Of a stretch of DNA of 64,000 nucleotides, positions 15,676 through 26,014 are shown one piece after another (within the stretch, counting starts at the first letter, position 1; every line of letters begins with the position of its first letter). The DNA comes from an uncultured Muribaculaceae bacterium (GTDB taxonomy: Bacteria > Bacteroidota > Bacteroidia > Bacteroidales > Muribaculaceae), in NCBI GenBank assembly GCA_958436175.1, contig CAUBJF010000003.1:124001-188000 (forward strand). The letters run 5' to 3'. Under the pieces are notes generated by a model. It saw only the letters and a program-made list of their open reading frames with translations, did no database searches and was not told the origin of the DNA. A program made the translations under genes and the position numbers.

Positions 15676-16755
15676 TTATCTTGTCGTTTGTTTGTGGAGG
15701 AGTCCGTAGCCGTCGGTCATGTGCTGTCGGCGGTAGTGTATCTGGTCGAGTTCCTCGAGGGTGCCGCGCACGGGCATGTCGTGGGTGGCGGCATCCTTGA
15801 GACAGTACCAGGCGAATTCCGACGCTATCGCGGAGTCCCGGAACGAGGGCAGGCGTGGATCGGCTTTGCCGGTCTCAACGGAATCGGCGAATATGTCGAT
15901 GAGACGGTCGATGTTCTTGCCGCCATAGGGACGTACGATACGCTCGGTGCGGTTGACACCGTGGATCTCGACTGTGGCGTTCTTGAAGTCGTGGGTCATG
16001 CGGGCTATGCCTTTGGTCCCGATGATATCCATGTAGGAGTTGTGGGTCTGCTTGTCGGACAGCTGGCCGTAGACATGGCCCTGGGTGATGTCGTAGACAA
16101 CGCCGTTCTCGAATGTGCCGTGGCACTGCAAGTACCAGGGATCCTTGTATGCCCACATACGGATGGCCTGCGAGTGCATGGTCTTGTATTCCGAGCGTGC
16201 ATACATGCGTGTGATGTCGACGTAGTGCATGCCGCAGTCGTGGAAGGCAGGGCCTTCAGCCTCGTGGCCTTCGCCGGGCGACAGGCCGGGTGTGAGGTGG
16301 CAGATACGCAGGATGGCGAGGTCGCCGAGTTCGCCCGACCGGATGCAGTCGTCAAGCTCTTTGACGTACCATGAGTTGCGCAGGTAGAGGTTGACAGTGG
16401 ATATCACAGGGGCGTTTTCGACGATACGGACGGCGGTCCATTCGTTGTCGGAGTTGTCGGCTATAGGTTTTTCTGAGATTATGTGTTTGCCGGAATCGAC
16501 AGCTTTCTGTATCTGCGACAGGCGTGTGTCGGCCAGCGCGGAGAGTACGACTACGTCGATTTCAGGATCCATGAATATCACGTCTTCGTCGGTGACGATG
16601 GCCGCTTCGGGGGCACGCCGGCGTATGTCGGGGTGGGCGGCGGTATTGAGCTCGCAGATGGCTGCTACCTCCCAGCGTTCGCTCTGCTGGAAGGCGTTGA
16701 GGTAGAATCCACCCATACGGCCCAAGCCTATTATTCCGACTTTCAATTTTTTCAT
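15676..16755 (-). CDS. Cytoplasmic Gfo/Idh/MocA-family oxidoreductase
   Basis: A 359-residue protein starting at the ATG at 16755 (MKKLKVGIIGLGRMGGFYL), with the Rossmann motif GLGRMG at residues 10-15 and the ISEKPIADN segment at about 95-103. The longer upstream frame has no matching sequence. There is no signal peptide, so it works in the cytoplasm, unlike its Tat-exported neighbour. It is related to inositol 2-dehydrogenases and other sugar dehydrogenases. As first gene of the minus-strand cluster it may reduce or re-oxidise the 3-keto-sugar imported after periplasmic cleavage. That pairing is inference from context. Confidence 0.88.
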   Translation of the reverse strand: MKKLKVGIIGLGRMGGFYLNAFQQSERWEVAAICELNTAAHPDIRRRAPEAAIVTDEDVIFMDPEIDVVVLSALADTRLSQIQKAVDSGKHIISEKPIADNSDNEWTAVRIVENAPVISTVNLYLRNSWYVKELDDCIRSGELGDLAILRICHLTPGLSPGEGHEAEGPAFHDCGMHYVDITRMYARSEYKTMHSQAIRMWAYKDPWYLQCHGTFENGVVYDITQGHVYGQLSDKQTHNSYMDIIGTKGIARMTHDFKNATVEIHGVNRTERIVRPYGGKNIDRLIDIFADSVETGKADPRLPSFRDSAIASEFAWYCLKDAATHDMPVRGTLEELDQIHYRRQHMTDGYGLLHKQTTR

Positions 16756-17001
16756 TTCTAATGTTTTAAAGCAAATCAAAAATCCGTTTTGAGGAGATAA
16801 ATTTGCTTGAAGGCAAGCAATCCGACAAATACTGAGGAACAAGTCCAAAATATTTGTTACGAGACTAATTTACGTTTTTCTTATAAATCGGAATAAAGGT
16901 ACGAACTAATCGCCAAAAGATGGCCAAATTTTGCTCGTTTTAATACTTCTTAAGCTCGTTTAACGAACAATGTCATAAGTTGATTGTTCCCTCGCCCGGG
17001 T

Positions 17002-20000
17002 TCAGCCTTTGCGGTACTCCGAGGGAGTGACGCCGAATTCTTCCTTGAAGCATTGGCGGAAGTTGGCCTGGGAGCCCATGCCGACCATGAGGCTTATCTC
17101 GGATACCGTATATTTCCCGGTAGAGAGAAGTTCGGCTGCGACACGGGCTCGTTCGCGGCGTATGAGGCGTGCGATGGTGAGTCCGGTGATGCTTTTGACC
17201 TTTCGGTAGAGTGTCGAATGGCTCATGCACATCTTGTCGGCGATAAATGCCACGTCGAGGGTGTCGGAAGCTATATTGTCCTTGATGATGCTGCCTACTT
17301 TTGCCACGAATTCCGTATCGGCCTGCGACATTTCCGAGACTAAGGCTTCGTCGGCATGTTTGCTGCCGACGCCGGCATCGGCATTGGCGGTATCCTCCGC
17401 CGTGCGTCCGAGGATGTTCAGCGCGAGATTGTGACGTGTCTGCAGTATGTTGTGGATACGGGAGCGCAGTACCTTGGATGAGAAAGGCTTGGTGATAAAG
17501 GAGTCGGCCCCGGCTTCGTATGCTTCGCGACGCGCATCGTCGGCGGTCTTGGCCGTGACGATAATCACGGGGATATACTCCGTGTCGTTGTCCTTTTTGA
17601 GGTTACGTATCATGCTGATACCGTCCATGCCGGGCATCATGATGTCGGTGATGATGATATCTGGATTCTTGTCCTTGGCTATCTTAAGGCCGTTCTCGCC
17701 GTTGGAGGCAGCCACAACATCGTATTCGTCGCTGAGGGTATCGCGTATGTACTCGATAATCTCGACGTTGTCCTCCACAACGAGCACAGTCTCCCTGCTG
17801 TCCTGCACAGCCTTGGTGTCGCCGGCTTCGGCGGAAGGCTGTTCTCTGACATCGGACAGGAAGGGTGTGTCGCGTCGTTCGGCGCTGGGGTATGCATTGT
17901 CGGTGTGAAGGCGGAAGCGGAATTCCGAGCCTCGGTTGTACTCGCTGTCGGCGAAAATCTCGCCTTCGTGCAGGCGTACGAGGTTGTTGACCAGGGCGAG
18001 GCCTATGCCGGTGCCGAGGCGTGTCTCGGCTGTTGAGCGGTCACGGTAGTAGCGGTCGAAGATATGTTTCAGGGTGTCCTCGCCCATGCCTATGCCGGTG
18101 TCGGCGACTGATATCTCGGTGAACGGGACACCCGATTCTTCGGTGTGGTGCAGGCGTAGTGTCACTTTGCCCGAATTGGTGTATTTGCATGCGTTCGACA
18201 TGAGGTTGTCGACTATCATAGCCACTATTTCGGGGTCGAACCACAGATGGTAGTCGCCGGCCTCGACTTCTGTGTCGATGGTCAGTGAGTTATTGGTGTT
18301 AAGCTCCTTATAGCGCAATCCTATTTCTTCGACGAGCTTCGACATGTCGCCGTGACTCACTCGCAGCCCCCGGTTCTGGGTCTCGGTCTTTCGGAATTCG
18401 AGAATGGTGTTGATGAGGTCGAGCAGACGGTTGGCGGAACGGTTGATTGCCGTTACGCGGCGACGGAATTTCTCGGGAAGCGCCGGTTCGGATTTCAGGT
18501 CTTCCAGAGGTCCGAGTATCAGGGTGAGCGGGGTGCGCAGCTCGTGGGTGATGTTGGTGAAGAATCTCATTCGTTCTGCGTTGAGCTCCTGCTGATGACG
18601 GCTGTTGCGGCGTTCGAGCGTGAGGTCGTACTCGAGACGCATATGGTTCTTGTAGATATTGACGAGGAAAGCTATGAGGGCAGCCGCCAGCAGGAAATAG
18701 ATGAGTTTCGCCCACCATGTAGCCCACAGGGGAGGCGTTACCGTGATATCGAGATAGCTTACTTCGCTTTCGCCGCTGCCGTCGCGCGACACAGCCTGCA
18801 ATGCAAGTTTATACTTGCCCGCCGGAAGGTTGCTGAGGATGAGATTGCTGCGGTTGGTGCAAGGATACCAGCGGCTGTCCTTCCCGGCGAAACGATAACG
18901 GAAATCGACAGCGTCGGCCTCGGCGGGGTCGAGGATGCCGAAGGATACCCGGATAGTGTTCTGGTCGTATGGCACATTTACGCCATTGTCGAGTACGTAC
19001 TCGATTTTCTCGGTGTCGGAGAAGGAGTTGAACAGTGTCACGGCTGTGAATACTGGCGACGGCACGTGCGAACTGTTGTCGATGACAGAGGGCAGGAAGC
19101 TGCTCACACCGTAGTGCGAGCCGAAGAAGATACGGCCATCGCCGGTATGGCCGGAAGCACCGCGTGAGAAGTCCGTCAGATTCGACTGGTAGGCGCTCCG
19201 GAAATCCCTGACTATGCTGTCGGGGGTAAGCAGCGTTATGCCGTCATCGGTACTTATCCATATCCTGTCGGCATCGTCGATTTCGACAGAGGCTATACGT
19301 ACCTTGGCCAGATGTCGTACTGCTATGTTGGCGGTATCCGGTTCAAGGTCGGGCCGGATGTACATAAGACCTTCGGCAGTGGCAACGAGGATGTTGTGTC
19401 GAGGGTCTTCGGCAAGATAAGTCACTTCGTTGGAAGGCAGCCCGCTCCAGTCGTTGAACTTTTTGATTAGCCTCCCTTCGGGGCTATAGACAGAAAGCCC
19501 TTGTCCGAAGCTGCCGACAAACAGCCTCCCGCTGCTGTCGAATAGAAGCGCCCTGACGAGTTCTTCCTTGTCGTGGCTGCCGGGATCCGAGAAATGGCGT
19601 GTACTGCCGTCGGCTGTTATGGCGGAGATCCCTTGTCCGTGTCCTATCAGGATGCCTCCGCCGGGGATATCGGCGAAGCTACGGATGTCGGCGACTCCCC
19701 CGTTCATTATGCAGTCGGCTTTCGACGCGCCCGGAGGTAGCCGGAATACTCTTCCGCCATAGGTGCCGAACCATACATTTCCGTCGGGGTCTCGGTGTAT
19801 GGCAAGGATGGCGTTGTCGCCGAGATTGTCGAAATTGGCTATTTTCCCTTCCGGACCGTACAGAACGGCGCCTTTGCCGTCGGTACCGACCCACAGGGTG
19901 TCGGCGTAGGCACATATCGACATCACCGGCGACGAAGGCAGATCGAAAGGTGCCGATGTGCTGCTGTATGTTTCGAAAGCCCCTTTGTGCGGAGAAAGAA

Positions 20001-21042
20001 CGTCGATACCGTCTCCGTAGGTCCCGGCCCAGATGTTTCCGAAGCTGTCGCAGAAAACCGTCTGGACAGTCTTGTTGGAGAGCCGCAGAGGCGAGTCCGC
20101 TTGTGAGGTGAAGTTTTCGAATTCGAGACTGTCGAGTGAATGCAGTGCTTTCTCCGATGTGTCGAGGATGCTCAGGCCGCCGTTCTCAGTGGCCACGAGG
20201 AGGCGGCCGTCGGAAGTCTGGGATATGTCGAGTACACGGTCGGAGACGAGACTCCTGTCGTTGACCGGCGAATGCCGGAAAGTAGTGAAAGATCCTTCGA
20301 GCGGACTGAAGAGTGCCAGCCCTTTGTCTGTGCCTACCCAGATATTGTGGTTTGAGTCGATGAAGACGGCCCTTGCCTGGTCGGAGGGCAGGCTGCCTGG
20401 GTCTGAACTGTTGTGGCGGTAGTTCCTGATTTTCTTGGTGTGCGGATTGAAAACGGAGAAACCTTTGTCGACATGCGCGAGGTAGACGTTGCCGCTGTTG
20501 TCGGCACATACGTTCCAGAGCTTGTCGCCGGGCCAGCCGTCGACGGTGCGCGAGTTGAAGTGGGAGAATGTCCCGGTCTTTTTGTCGAGATAGTCGAGAC
20601 CGTCGGTATATGTCGCTACCCAGAGTCCTCCGTCGTTGGCCGGGGCCACAGCCGTTACGCCGTCGCTGGCGATACTGCCGGGATCTGCATCAGTGTGACG
20701 GAAGTGAGTATATTTATATGTGTCGAGGTCGAGGCGGTCGAGACCTCTTCGCTGGGTCGCTATCCAGAGGATGTCGTCGGCATTGTCGGCATAGAGCTTG
20801 TTGAGCGCGTCGGCACCGATATCGGAATTGTTCATTTTGAACTGCCTGAAGGCTGTGCCGTCGAATCGGTTCAGTCCTGATTCCGTCGAAACCCAGATAT
20901 AACCCTTGCGGTCCTGGGCAAAGCCCATGATGTAGTTGTTGCTGATATTTCGGCCGCGGTCGAGATGGATCAGGGACAGCTCGGCGCCGGAAGCAGCGAC
21001 TGCAAGGATGAGAAACAGGGAAGTCAGGATATAATTTTTCAT
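17002..21042 (-). CDS. Hybrid two-component system sensor-regulator (HTCS) of the PUL
   Basis: A 1346-residue protein read from the ATG at 21042, where a signal peptide begins. The order is: periplasmic Reg_prop beta-propeller repeats (for example GYIWVSTESGLNRFDG, NIWVGTDKGLALFSP), a Y_Y_Y domain, one membrane helix at about 767-800, a histidine kinase with H-box FTNITHELRTPLTLILGPL near 827, the N box NLMSNACKYTNSG, G boxes ADTGIGM and GTGIGLALV, a receiver domain with LVVEDN and the phospho-acceptor in IITDIMMPGMDG near 1132, and a C-terminal AraC-type DNA-binding domain. It should sense an oligosaccharide in the periplasm and activate the divergent SusC/SusD operon 246 bases away. All key residues are present. 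Confidence 0.96.
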   Translation of the reverse strand: MKNYILTSLFLILAVAASGAELSLIHLDRGRNISNNYIMGFAQDRKGYIWVSTESGLNRFDGTAFRQFKMNNSDIGADALNKLYADNADDILWIATQRRGLDRLDLDTYKYTHFRHTDADPGSIASDGVTAVAPANDGGLWVATYTDGLDYLDKKTGTFSHFNSRTVDGWPGDKLWNVCADNSGNVYLAHVDKGFSVFNPHTKKIRNYRHNSSDPGSLPSDQARAVFIDSNHNIWVGTDKGLALFSPLEGSFTTFRHSPVNDRSLVSDRVLDISQTSDGRLLVATENGGLSILDTSEKALHSLDSLEFENFTSQADSPLRLSNKTVQTVFCDSFGNIWAGTYGDGIDVLSPHKGAFETYSSTSAPFDLPSSPVMSICAYADTLWVGTDGKGAVLYGPEGKIANFDNLGDNAILAIHRDPDGNVWFGTYGGRVFRLPPGASKADCIMNGGVADIRSFADIPGGGILIGHGQGISAITADGSTRHFSDPGSHDKEELVRALLFDSSGRLFVGSFGQGLSVYSPEGRLIKKFNDWSGLPSNEVTYLAEDPRHNILVATAEGLMYIRPDLEPDTANIAVRHLAKVRIASVEIDDADRIWISTDDGITLLTPDSIVRDFRSAYQSNLTDFSRGASGHTGDGRIFFGSHYGVSSFLPSVIDNSSHVPSPVFTAVTLFNSFSDTEKIEYVLDNGVNVPYDQNTIRVSFGILDPAEADAVDFRYRFAGKDSRWYPCTNRSNLILSNLPAGKYKLALQAVSRDGSGESEVSYLDITVTPPLWATWWAKLIYFLLAAALIAFLVNIYKNHMRLEYDLTLERRNSRHQQELNAERMRFFTNITHELRTPLTLILGPLEDLKSEPALPEKFRRRVTAINRSANRLLDLINTILEFRKTETQNRGLRVSHGDMSKLVEEIGLRYKELNTNNSLTIDTEVEAGDYHLWFDPEIVAMIVDNLMSNACKYTNSGKVTLRLHHTEESGVPFTEISVADTGIGMGEDTLKHIFDRYYRDRSTAETRLGTGIGLALVNNLVRLHEGEIFADSEYNRGSEFRFRLHTDNAYPSAERRDTPFLSDVREQPSAEAGDTKAVQDSRETVLVVEDNVEIIEYIRDTLSDEYDVVAASNGENGLKIAKDKNPDIIITDIMMPGMDGISMIRNLKKDNDTEYIPVIIVTAKTADDARREAYEAGADSFITKPFSSKVLRSRIHNILQTRHNLALNILGRTAEDTANADAGVGSKHADEALVSEMSQADTEFVAKVGSIIKDNIASDTLDVAFIADKMCMSHSTLYRKVKSITGLTIARLIRRERARVAAELLSTGKYTVSEISLMVGMGSQANFRQCFKEEFGVTPSEYRKG

Positions 21043-21178
21043 CGTTCGGATTTTAAGGCAGTGCAAATATAGTCAATGTACGCGTGATTAAGATCGATTA
21101 TTCAGGCGATGTTTGTTAATGACGAAATTCGGACATGCGATTGACGAAAAATCGACTTCGCTAACTCTCTTTATGTAC

Positions 21179-21186
21179 TAATTTTG
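21179..21186 (+). promoter_or_regulatory. -7 box of the PUL operon
   Basis: TAATTTTG matches TAnnTTTG about 100 bases before the first PUL gene. There is no good TTG at the -33 distance, as expected for a promoter that needs the HTCS activator. Confidence 0.55.
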
Positions 21187-21288
21187 CACCCGTAACCATG
21201 AAAAAGTTCCGGCTCTCCTCTTGCCGAATGCTTAGCAATGGAAATTAATTAATTATTATCATAATAACCTTAACTCCAAAACACCTGT

Positions 21289-22911
21289 ATGAATCTTAGA
21301 AATGCGTGTCTGACCGGACTGGTCTCAGCCGTTGTCCTCAGCTTAGCGTCGTGCTCCGACGACGATAATTGGGGTGTGGTCGATGGCGCCAAGCCCGATT
21401 TCGACCCCTCGACAGAGCACATCATGACAGCTGCGGGGCGTACAGCCAAAATCAAAGGTCTCATCAAGGATGCCGACGGTATCGCTTCCATCCGACTGAG
21501 CTGTCCCGAGCTTATGCTCAACAAGACCATCGACCTCATTGAGATCTATGGCGAACCCAAGACAGAATACGAACTTGACTACGACTACAAGATCCAGGAG
21601 AGCGTCACAGGCGACTCCTTCAATGTCGTTGTCACCGTTACCGACGTTGCCGGACAGACAGAGGAGAAGACTATCCTTGTCACTCTCGACGGCGACTTTG
21701 TCGCTCCCTCTTTCTCTGCCGCTCCCGATAAGGAGATGACAGTGCTCCTTAAGGCTAATACAGTCTTCAATCTCAACTTCACCGTCGACGACAACATGGG
21801 TATTGATTATGTGACTGTCAATGTCGAAGGTGTCGACGGCTTCCCCGTACGCATCGAAGGCAACGGAAACAAGACTGTGACCTATACCAACAAGCTCTCC
21901 CTCCCCTCCGAGGCTCAGACTTACAACCTCGTTGTGGAGGCATTCGACCTCCCGGCACAGGAAGGCGAGGTACGTTCCTCCAAGGTGGAATCGACACTTT
22001 CCGTATCCGAGCTCCCCGACTTCAATGTCATCTACCTCTGCGACGTAGAGACCGCTGCCGAACTCAACAGCGACGTATTCGGCGTTCCTATGGCCATGGA
22101 CCATTTCGCTCCCTACAGCTACCGTGTACGTTACTATAATGAAAAGGCAGGTACAAAGATATGCTTCCTTCCCCAGCGTACGGACTTCGGCCCTATCTGT
22201 TTCGGTCCTGAAGACGGCGACCTCCTCGGCGATGACCCCGAAACCGTGGGACGCATCACTCTCGACAAGGCCGGTGTCTACTACCTTATCGAAGTCAATA
22301 CTTTCGACCGCACATATACGATGAGCACCTACTCACCCTCCGAGGCCGTCAACCCCGTGATGCACCTCCACTACGGCGGCAACGACCTAAACACATGGTG
22401 GGAAGTGAACAACTTCGATGATATCTGGTGGCAGGAATGGTTCTTCGGCCCCGGCGGCAACCCCGACCAGATCAAGCTCCACATGGATCAGGACCGCAAC
22501 AATCCCCATCTCTATACTATGGAATGGAAGCTCACCGAAGGCACTGAACGCTTCCAGATCGCCAACTGGCACAGCCACGGCTGGTGGAACTTCACCGCAT
22601 GGCGTGTCGACGATGCCGACGATGCAAGCAAGTGTATGTACTACGGCAACGTTCATCCTACCATCCCAGGCCACTACGAATCAAACGAAGACTACTTCCA
22701 GTGGAAATATATGAGCCTCCCGGCAAGCGAATATAAGTTCATGTACCCCGCTGGCGGCGAGTCCTTCGACATCGGCAGCTGGGGCAGCGAGGGCTATCGC
22801 AAGAACTTCGTTCCCGACAACTGGATCAACGCTCATGTTCCCGCCGACGGTACCTACCGACTCATTTTCGACCTCCACAGCGAGCACGTCAAGCTCGTCC
22901 CTGTCAAGTAA
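21289..22911 (+). CDS. Surface glycan-binding lipoprotein (SGBP, SusE/F position)
   Basis: A 540-residue lipoprotein. The signal ends LASC (Cys22), followed by SDDD, which matches the lipoprotein export signal for the cell surface in Bacteroidetes. Residues about 30-260 form tandem beta-sandwich repeats with alternating VTVTDVAGQ and VEAFDLPAQ type strands. The C-terminal third has a tryptophan-rich region (WWEVNNFDDIWWQEWFF, HSHGWWNFTAWR) like the starch-binding modules of SusE/SusF-type proteins. It probably holds glycan at the surface for SusC/SusD. It is the first gene of the operon, whereas such genes more often follow susD. The ligand is unknown. Confidence 0.85.
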   Translation: MNLRNACLTGLVSAVVLSLASCSDDDNWGVVDGAKPDFDPSTEHIMTAAGRTAKIKGLIKDADGIASIRLSCPELMLNKTIDLIEIYGEPKTEYELDYDYKIQESVTGDSFNVVVTVTDVAGQTEEKTILVTLDGDFVAPSFSAAPDKEMTVLLKANTVFNLNFTVDDNMGIDYVTVNVEGVDGFPVRIEGNGNKTVTYTNKLSLPSEAQTYNLVVEAFDLPAQEGEVRSSKVESTLSVSELPDFNVIYLCDVETAAELNSDVFGVPMAMDHFAPYSYRVRYYNEKAGTKICFLPQRTDFGPICFGPEDGDLLGDDPETVGRITLDKAGVYYLIEVNTFDRTYTMSTYSPSEAVNPVMHLHYGGNDLNTWWEVNNFDDIWWQEWFFGPGGNPDQIKLHMDQDRNNPHLYTMEWKLTEGTERFQIANWHSHGWWNFTAWRVDDADDASKCMYYGNVHPTIPGHYESNEDYFQWKYMSLPASEYKFMYPAGGESFDIGSWGSEGYRKNFVPDNWINAHVPADGTYRLIFDLHSEHVKLVPVK

Positions 22912-22952
22912 GGGTCTCAGCTCCTAACATCTAACACGTTTCAACTATTTAT

Positions 22953-25900
22953 ATGAAAAAATATATATTCTTTCTGTGTGCCATGTTGCTGAGCCTTTCA
23001 GCGTACGCACAGAATCTGACGGTACGCGGACAAGTCATCTCCAAGGCCGACGACGAGCCCCTGATCGGTGCCTCCGTCACCCTCAAAGGCGTTAACAACG
23101 GTGCCGTCACAGATATCGACGGCAACTACACGCTCTCCGGCGTTCCCGCCGATGCCACCCTCGTGTTCTCCTATGTTGGCTTCAACACTCAGGAAATCAA
23201 AGTCGACGGACGCACTGAGATCAATGTCGTTCTCGAAGAAAACACCAATGCTCTCGACGAAGTTGTCGTCGTCGGTTACGGTGTTGTAAAGCGCAGCGAC
23301 CTTACCAGCTCTATCACCACTGTGAAAGGTGACGCTATCACCGAAGTACAGACCGGTAACGCCATGGATGCCCTCCAGGGTAAAGTTTCCGGCGTACAGG
23401 TAGTGACAGCCGGCGGCCCCGGTTCCAACCCTGTCGTCATGATTCGTGGTGTCACATCTGTCAACGGCACGAGCCCTCTCTACGTTGTCGACGGTGTGCC
23501 CCTCAACACCGATAATATCAACTTCCTAAGCAACAACGACATAGAAAGTATGGAAGTCCTCAAGGACGCTTCAGCATCCGCTATCTACGGTACCCGCGCC
23601 TCGAACGGTGTCATCATCATCACCACCAAGAAGGGTTCCGCAGGCAAGACAAGCGTGGACTTCAGCGCTTCAGTAGGTTTCCAGCATGTCGACAAGCCCA
23701 ATATCGCTACAGCCGATATCTATGAGAAGGTCTTCAAGGCCCGCTACGCCAACGACAACCGTGTTGCTCCCTGGAACAGCCCCTACGAAAACTATTCCTC
23801 CAGCGACGGTACCGACTGGTGGGACACAATCGTCAACGATGTGGCCCTCGTGCAGAACTACAACCTCGGTGTCCGCGGCGGTAACGACAAATATATCTAC
23901 AGCTTCTCTGTAGGCTACTTCCGCAACAACTCTCAGTTCGATGTCGGCTACTGGGACAAGCTCAATATACGACTCAACACCGAGTACAACTTCAACCAGT
24001 ACGTCAAGGCCGGCCTTGACATCGCTCCGAGCGCCGAACGCTGGGAAGATTCCCCGAACCTCTTTGGTGATGCAATGGCTATGGACCCTACAACTCCTGT
24101 AATGAAGGACGAAGCACAGTGGGATCCCGCAAACCCCATGAACGACTATCAGCGTTCCTACAACAACCAGACATGGAACCCCGCAGCCCGTATCGCACGC
24201 TGGGACAACCATAACACCAAGTACTCGGTTCTCCTCAATCCCTACGTACAGCTCACTCCCATCAAGCAGCTGACCATCCGTACCCAGTTCGGAGCCAACG
24301 TATGGTTCCAGCGCAGCGACGGTTTCGACTACAAGTTCTCTCTCGACCCGCTCGAACAGAGTGCAGTCAACAATGACCACCGTAACTATTCCGATGCCCT
24401 CAACTGGACATGGAACAACACCGTGACATATATGGATACCTTCGCCGAGAAGCACAACCTCACTGCCATGGTAGGTTTCACGGCTGAACGCTATGCCGAC
24501 TACTGGGCAAAGGCTTCGCGCAACGATATCCCCGGTTCCAGCGACCTTCTCCATGAAGTAAGCGCCGGTACAGGCGACCAGTTCGCCAGCGGCGGCACAA
24601 GCTATACGACTCTGTCTTCGTTCCTCGGCCGTGTCATGTACAACTACGACAACCGCTACTACCTCACAGCCTCCATCCGTTCCGACGGTTCGAGCCGTTT
24701 CCCCAAGGGCAACAAGTTCGGTACCTTCCCCTCGGTTTCGGTAGCATGGCGTCTCTCTGAAGAAGCTTTCATGGAAGCCACACAGAACTGGCTCAACAAT
24801 GCCAAGGTGCGTCTGGGCTGGGGCCGTGTCGGCAACCAGGCTATCGCCAACGGCGCATACCTCACCACTCTCAATACCGGTGTCAACTACGTATTCGGTC
24901 AGGTCCCTGTCCGCTTCCCCTCGACCATGCTCGGCAGCATGGGTAATGCCAACCTCAAATGGGAAACCGTCGAAGACATCGACTTCGGTCTGGACTTGAG
25001 CTTCCTCAACAGCCGTCTCAACGTCACCTTCGACCTCTACCAGAAGACATCGCACGACATGCTCTATGCAAAACAGAGCCAACTTATCGCCGGTCTTCCT
25101 ACCTGGATGGGCGCTATCACCCAGAACATCGGCAAGATGCGTGCCCGTGGTTGGGAACTCGCAGTCAACTGGACCGACCAGGTCGGCGAATTCCGCTATG
25201 ACCTCGGTCTCCAGCTCTCCGGCGTGAAGAACAAAGGTATCCTCTTCACCGGCGACGGTCCTATCCTCGACGGCAGCGGCATGCCCGAGTCCATCACCAA
25301 GAACGAGGACGGCCAGGATATATCTCGTTTCTTCGGCTACAAGACCGACGGCCTCTTCCAGAGCTGGGAAGAAATCTATGCCCATACCGACGAACACGGC
25401 AAGCTTATCCAGCCCGACGCTCAGCCCGGCGACATCAAGTTCCTCGACCTCAACCATGACGGCAGCCTCACCACCGAAGACAAGCGCTACATCGGCAATC
25501 CCTATCCCGACCTCAACATGGGTCTCAACATGAGCTTCTGGTACAAGAACTTCGACTTTACAGCCAACTTCTACGGAACATTCGGGAATGATATCTTCAA
25601 CCTCCAGCGCAGCCGTTACAGCGGCAACGGCGGCAGCAATGTCTTCGGCGACACTCTCGACAAGACCTGGAGCATCGACAATACAGGTGCCGAATATCCC
25701 CGTCTGAGCTATACCGACGCCAACCAGAACTACAGCCGTGTATCCGACTTCTTCGTTGAAGACGGCAGCTACTTCCGCTGCAAGCTCCTCACTCTCGGCT
25801 ACACACTCCCGAAGAGCTTCATGAAGAACTACAATCTCCGTTTCTATGTATCGGCACAGAACGTGTTCACCCTCACCAAGTACAGCGGATGGGATCCCGA

Positions 25901-26000
25901 ACGTGCATTCTACGACGGAAACGTTCTCTCCAAGGGTATCGACCATTCCAACTATCCTTCACCCCGTACATTCCTCTTCGGTATCGACTTCAAATTCTAA
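22953..26000 (+). CDS. SusC/RagA-family TonB-dependent outer-membrane transporter
   Basis: A 1015-residue protein with signal peptide MKKYIFFLCAMLLSLSAYAQ. A carboxypeptidase-regulatory-like domain (VRGQVISKADDEPLIGASV) follows, then the TonB box region DEVVVVGYG, the plug with the MIRGVTSVNGTSPLYVVDG segment, and a 22-strand barrel ending in FLFGIDFKF with a terminal aromatic. It imports oligosaccharides with energy from TonB-ExbBD and pairs with SusD, whose gene starts 14 bases later. The SGBP gene ends 41 bases upstream. Confidence 0.97.
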   Translation: MKKYIFFLCAMLLSLSAYAQNLTVRGQVISKADDEPLIGASVTLKGVNNGAVTDIDGNYTLSGVPADATLVFSYVGFNTQEIKVDGRTEINVVLEENTNALDEVVVVGYGVVKRSDLTSSITTVKGDAITEVQTGNAMDALQGKVSGVQVVTAGGPGSNPVVMIRGVTSVNGTSPLYVVDGVPLNTDNINFLSNNDIESMEVLKDASASAIYGTRASNGVIIITTKKGSAGKTSVDFSASVGFQHVDKPNIATADIYEKVFKARYANDNRVAPWNSPYENYSSSDGTDWWDTIVNDVALVQNYNLGVRGGNDKYIYSFSVGYFRNNSQFDVGYWDKLNIRLNTEYNFNQYVKAGLDIAPSAERWEDSPNLFGDAMAMDPTTPVMKDEAQWDPANPMNDYQRSYNNQTWNPAARIARWDNHNTKYSVLLNPYVQLTPIKQLTIRTQFGANVWFQRSDGFDYKFSLDPLEQSAVNNDHRNYSDALNWTWNNTVTYMDTFAEKHNLTAMVGFTAERYADYWAKASRNDIPGSSDLLHEVSAGTGDQFASGGTSYTTLSSFLGRVMYNYDNRYYLTASIRSDGSSRFPKGNKFGTFPSVSVAWRLSEEAFMEATQNWLNNAKVRLGWGRVGNQAIANGAYLTTLNTGVNYVFGQVPVRFPSTMLGSMGNANLKWETVEDIDFGLDLSFLNSRLNVTFDLYQKTSHDMLYAKQSQLIAGLPTWMGAITQNIGKMRARGWELAVNWTDQVGEFRYDLGLQLSGVKNKGILFTGDGPILDGSGMPESITKNEDGQDISRFFGYKTDGLFQSWEEIYAHTDEHGKLIQPDAQPGDIKFLDLNHDGSLTTEDKRYIGNPYPDLNMGLNMSFWYKNFDFTANFYGTFGNDIFNLQRSRYSGNGGSNVFGDTLDKTWSIDNTGAEYPRLSYTDANQNYSRVSDFFVEDGSYFRCKLLTLGYTLPKSFMKNYNLRFYVSAQNVFTLTKYSGWDPERAFYDGNVLSKGIDHSNYPSPRTFLFGIDFKF

Positions 26001-26014
26001 GCATAGCATAAAAC

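Noticed and set aside
23670..25946. 758-codon open frame antisense to the SusC gene
   Set aside because: Its composition is the mirror of a strongly biased coding strand, it has no recognisable domain, and the plus-strand SusC is unmistakable.
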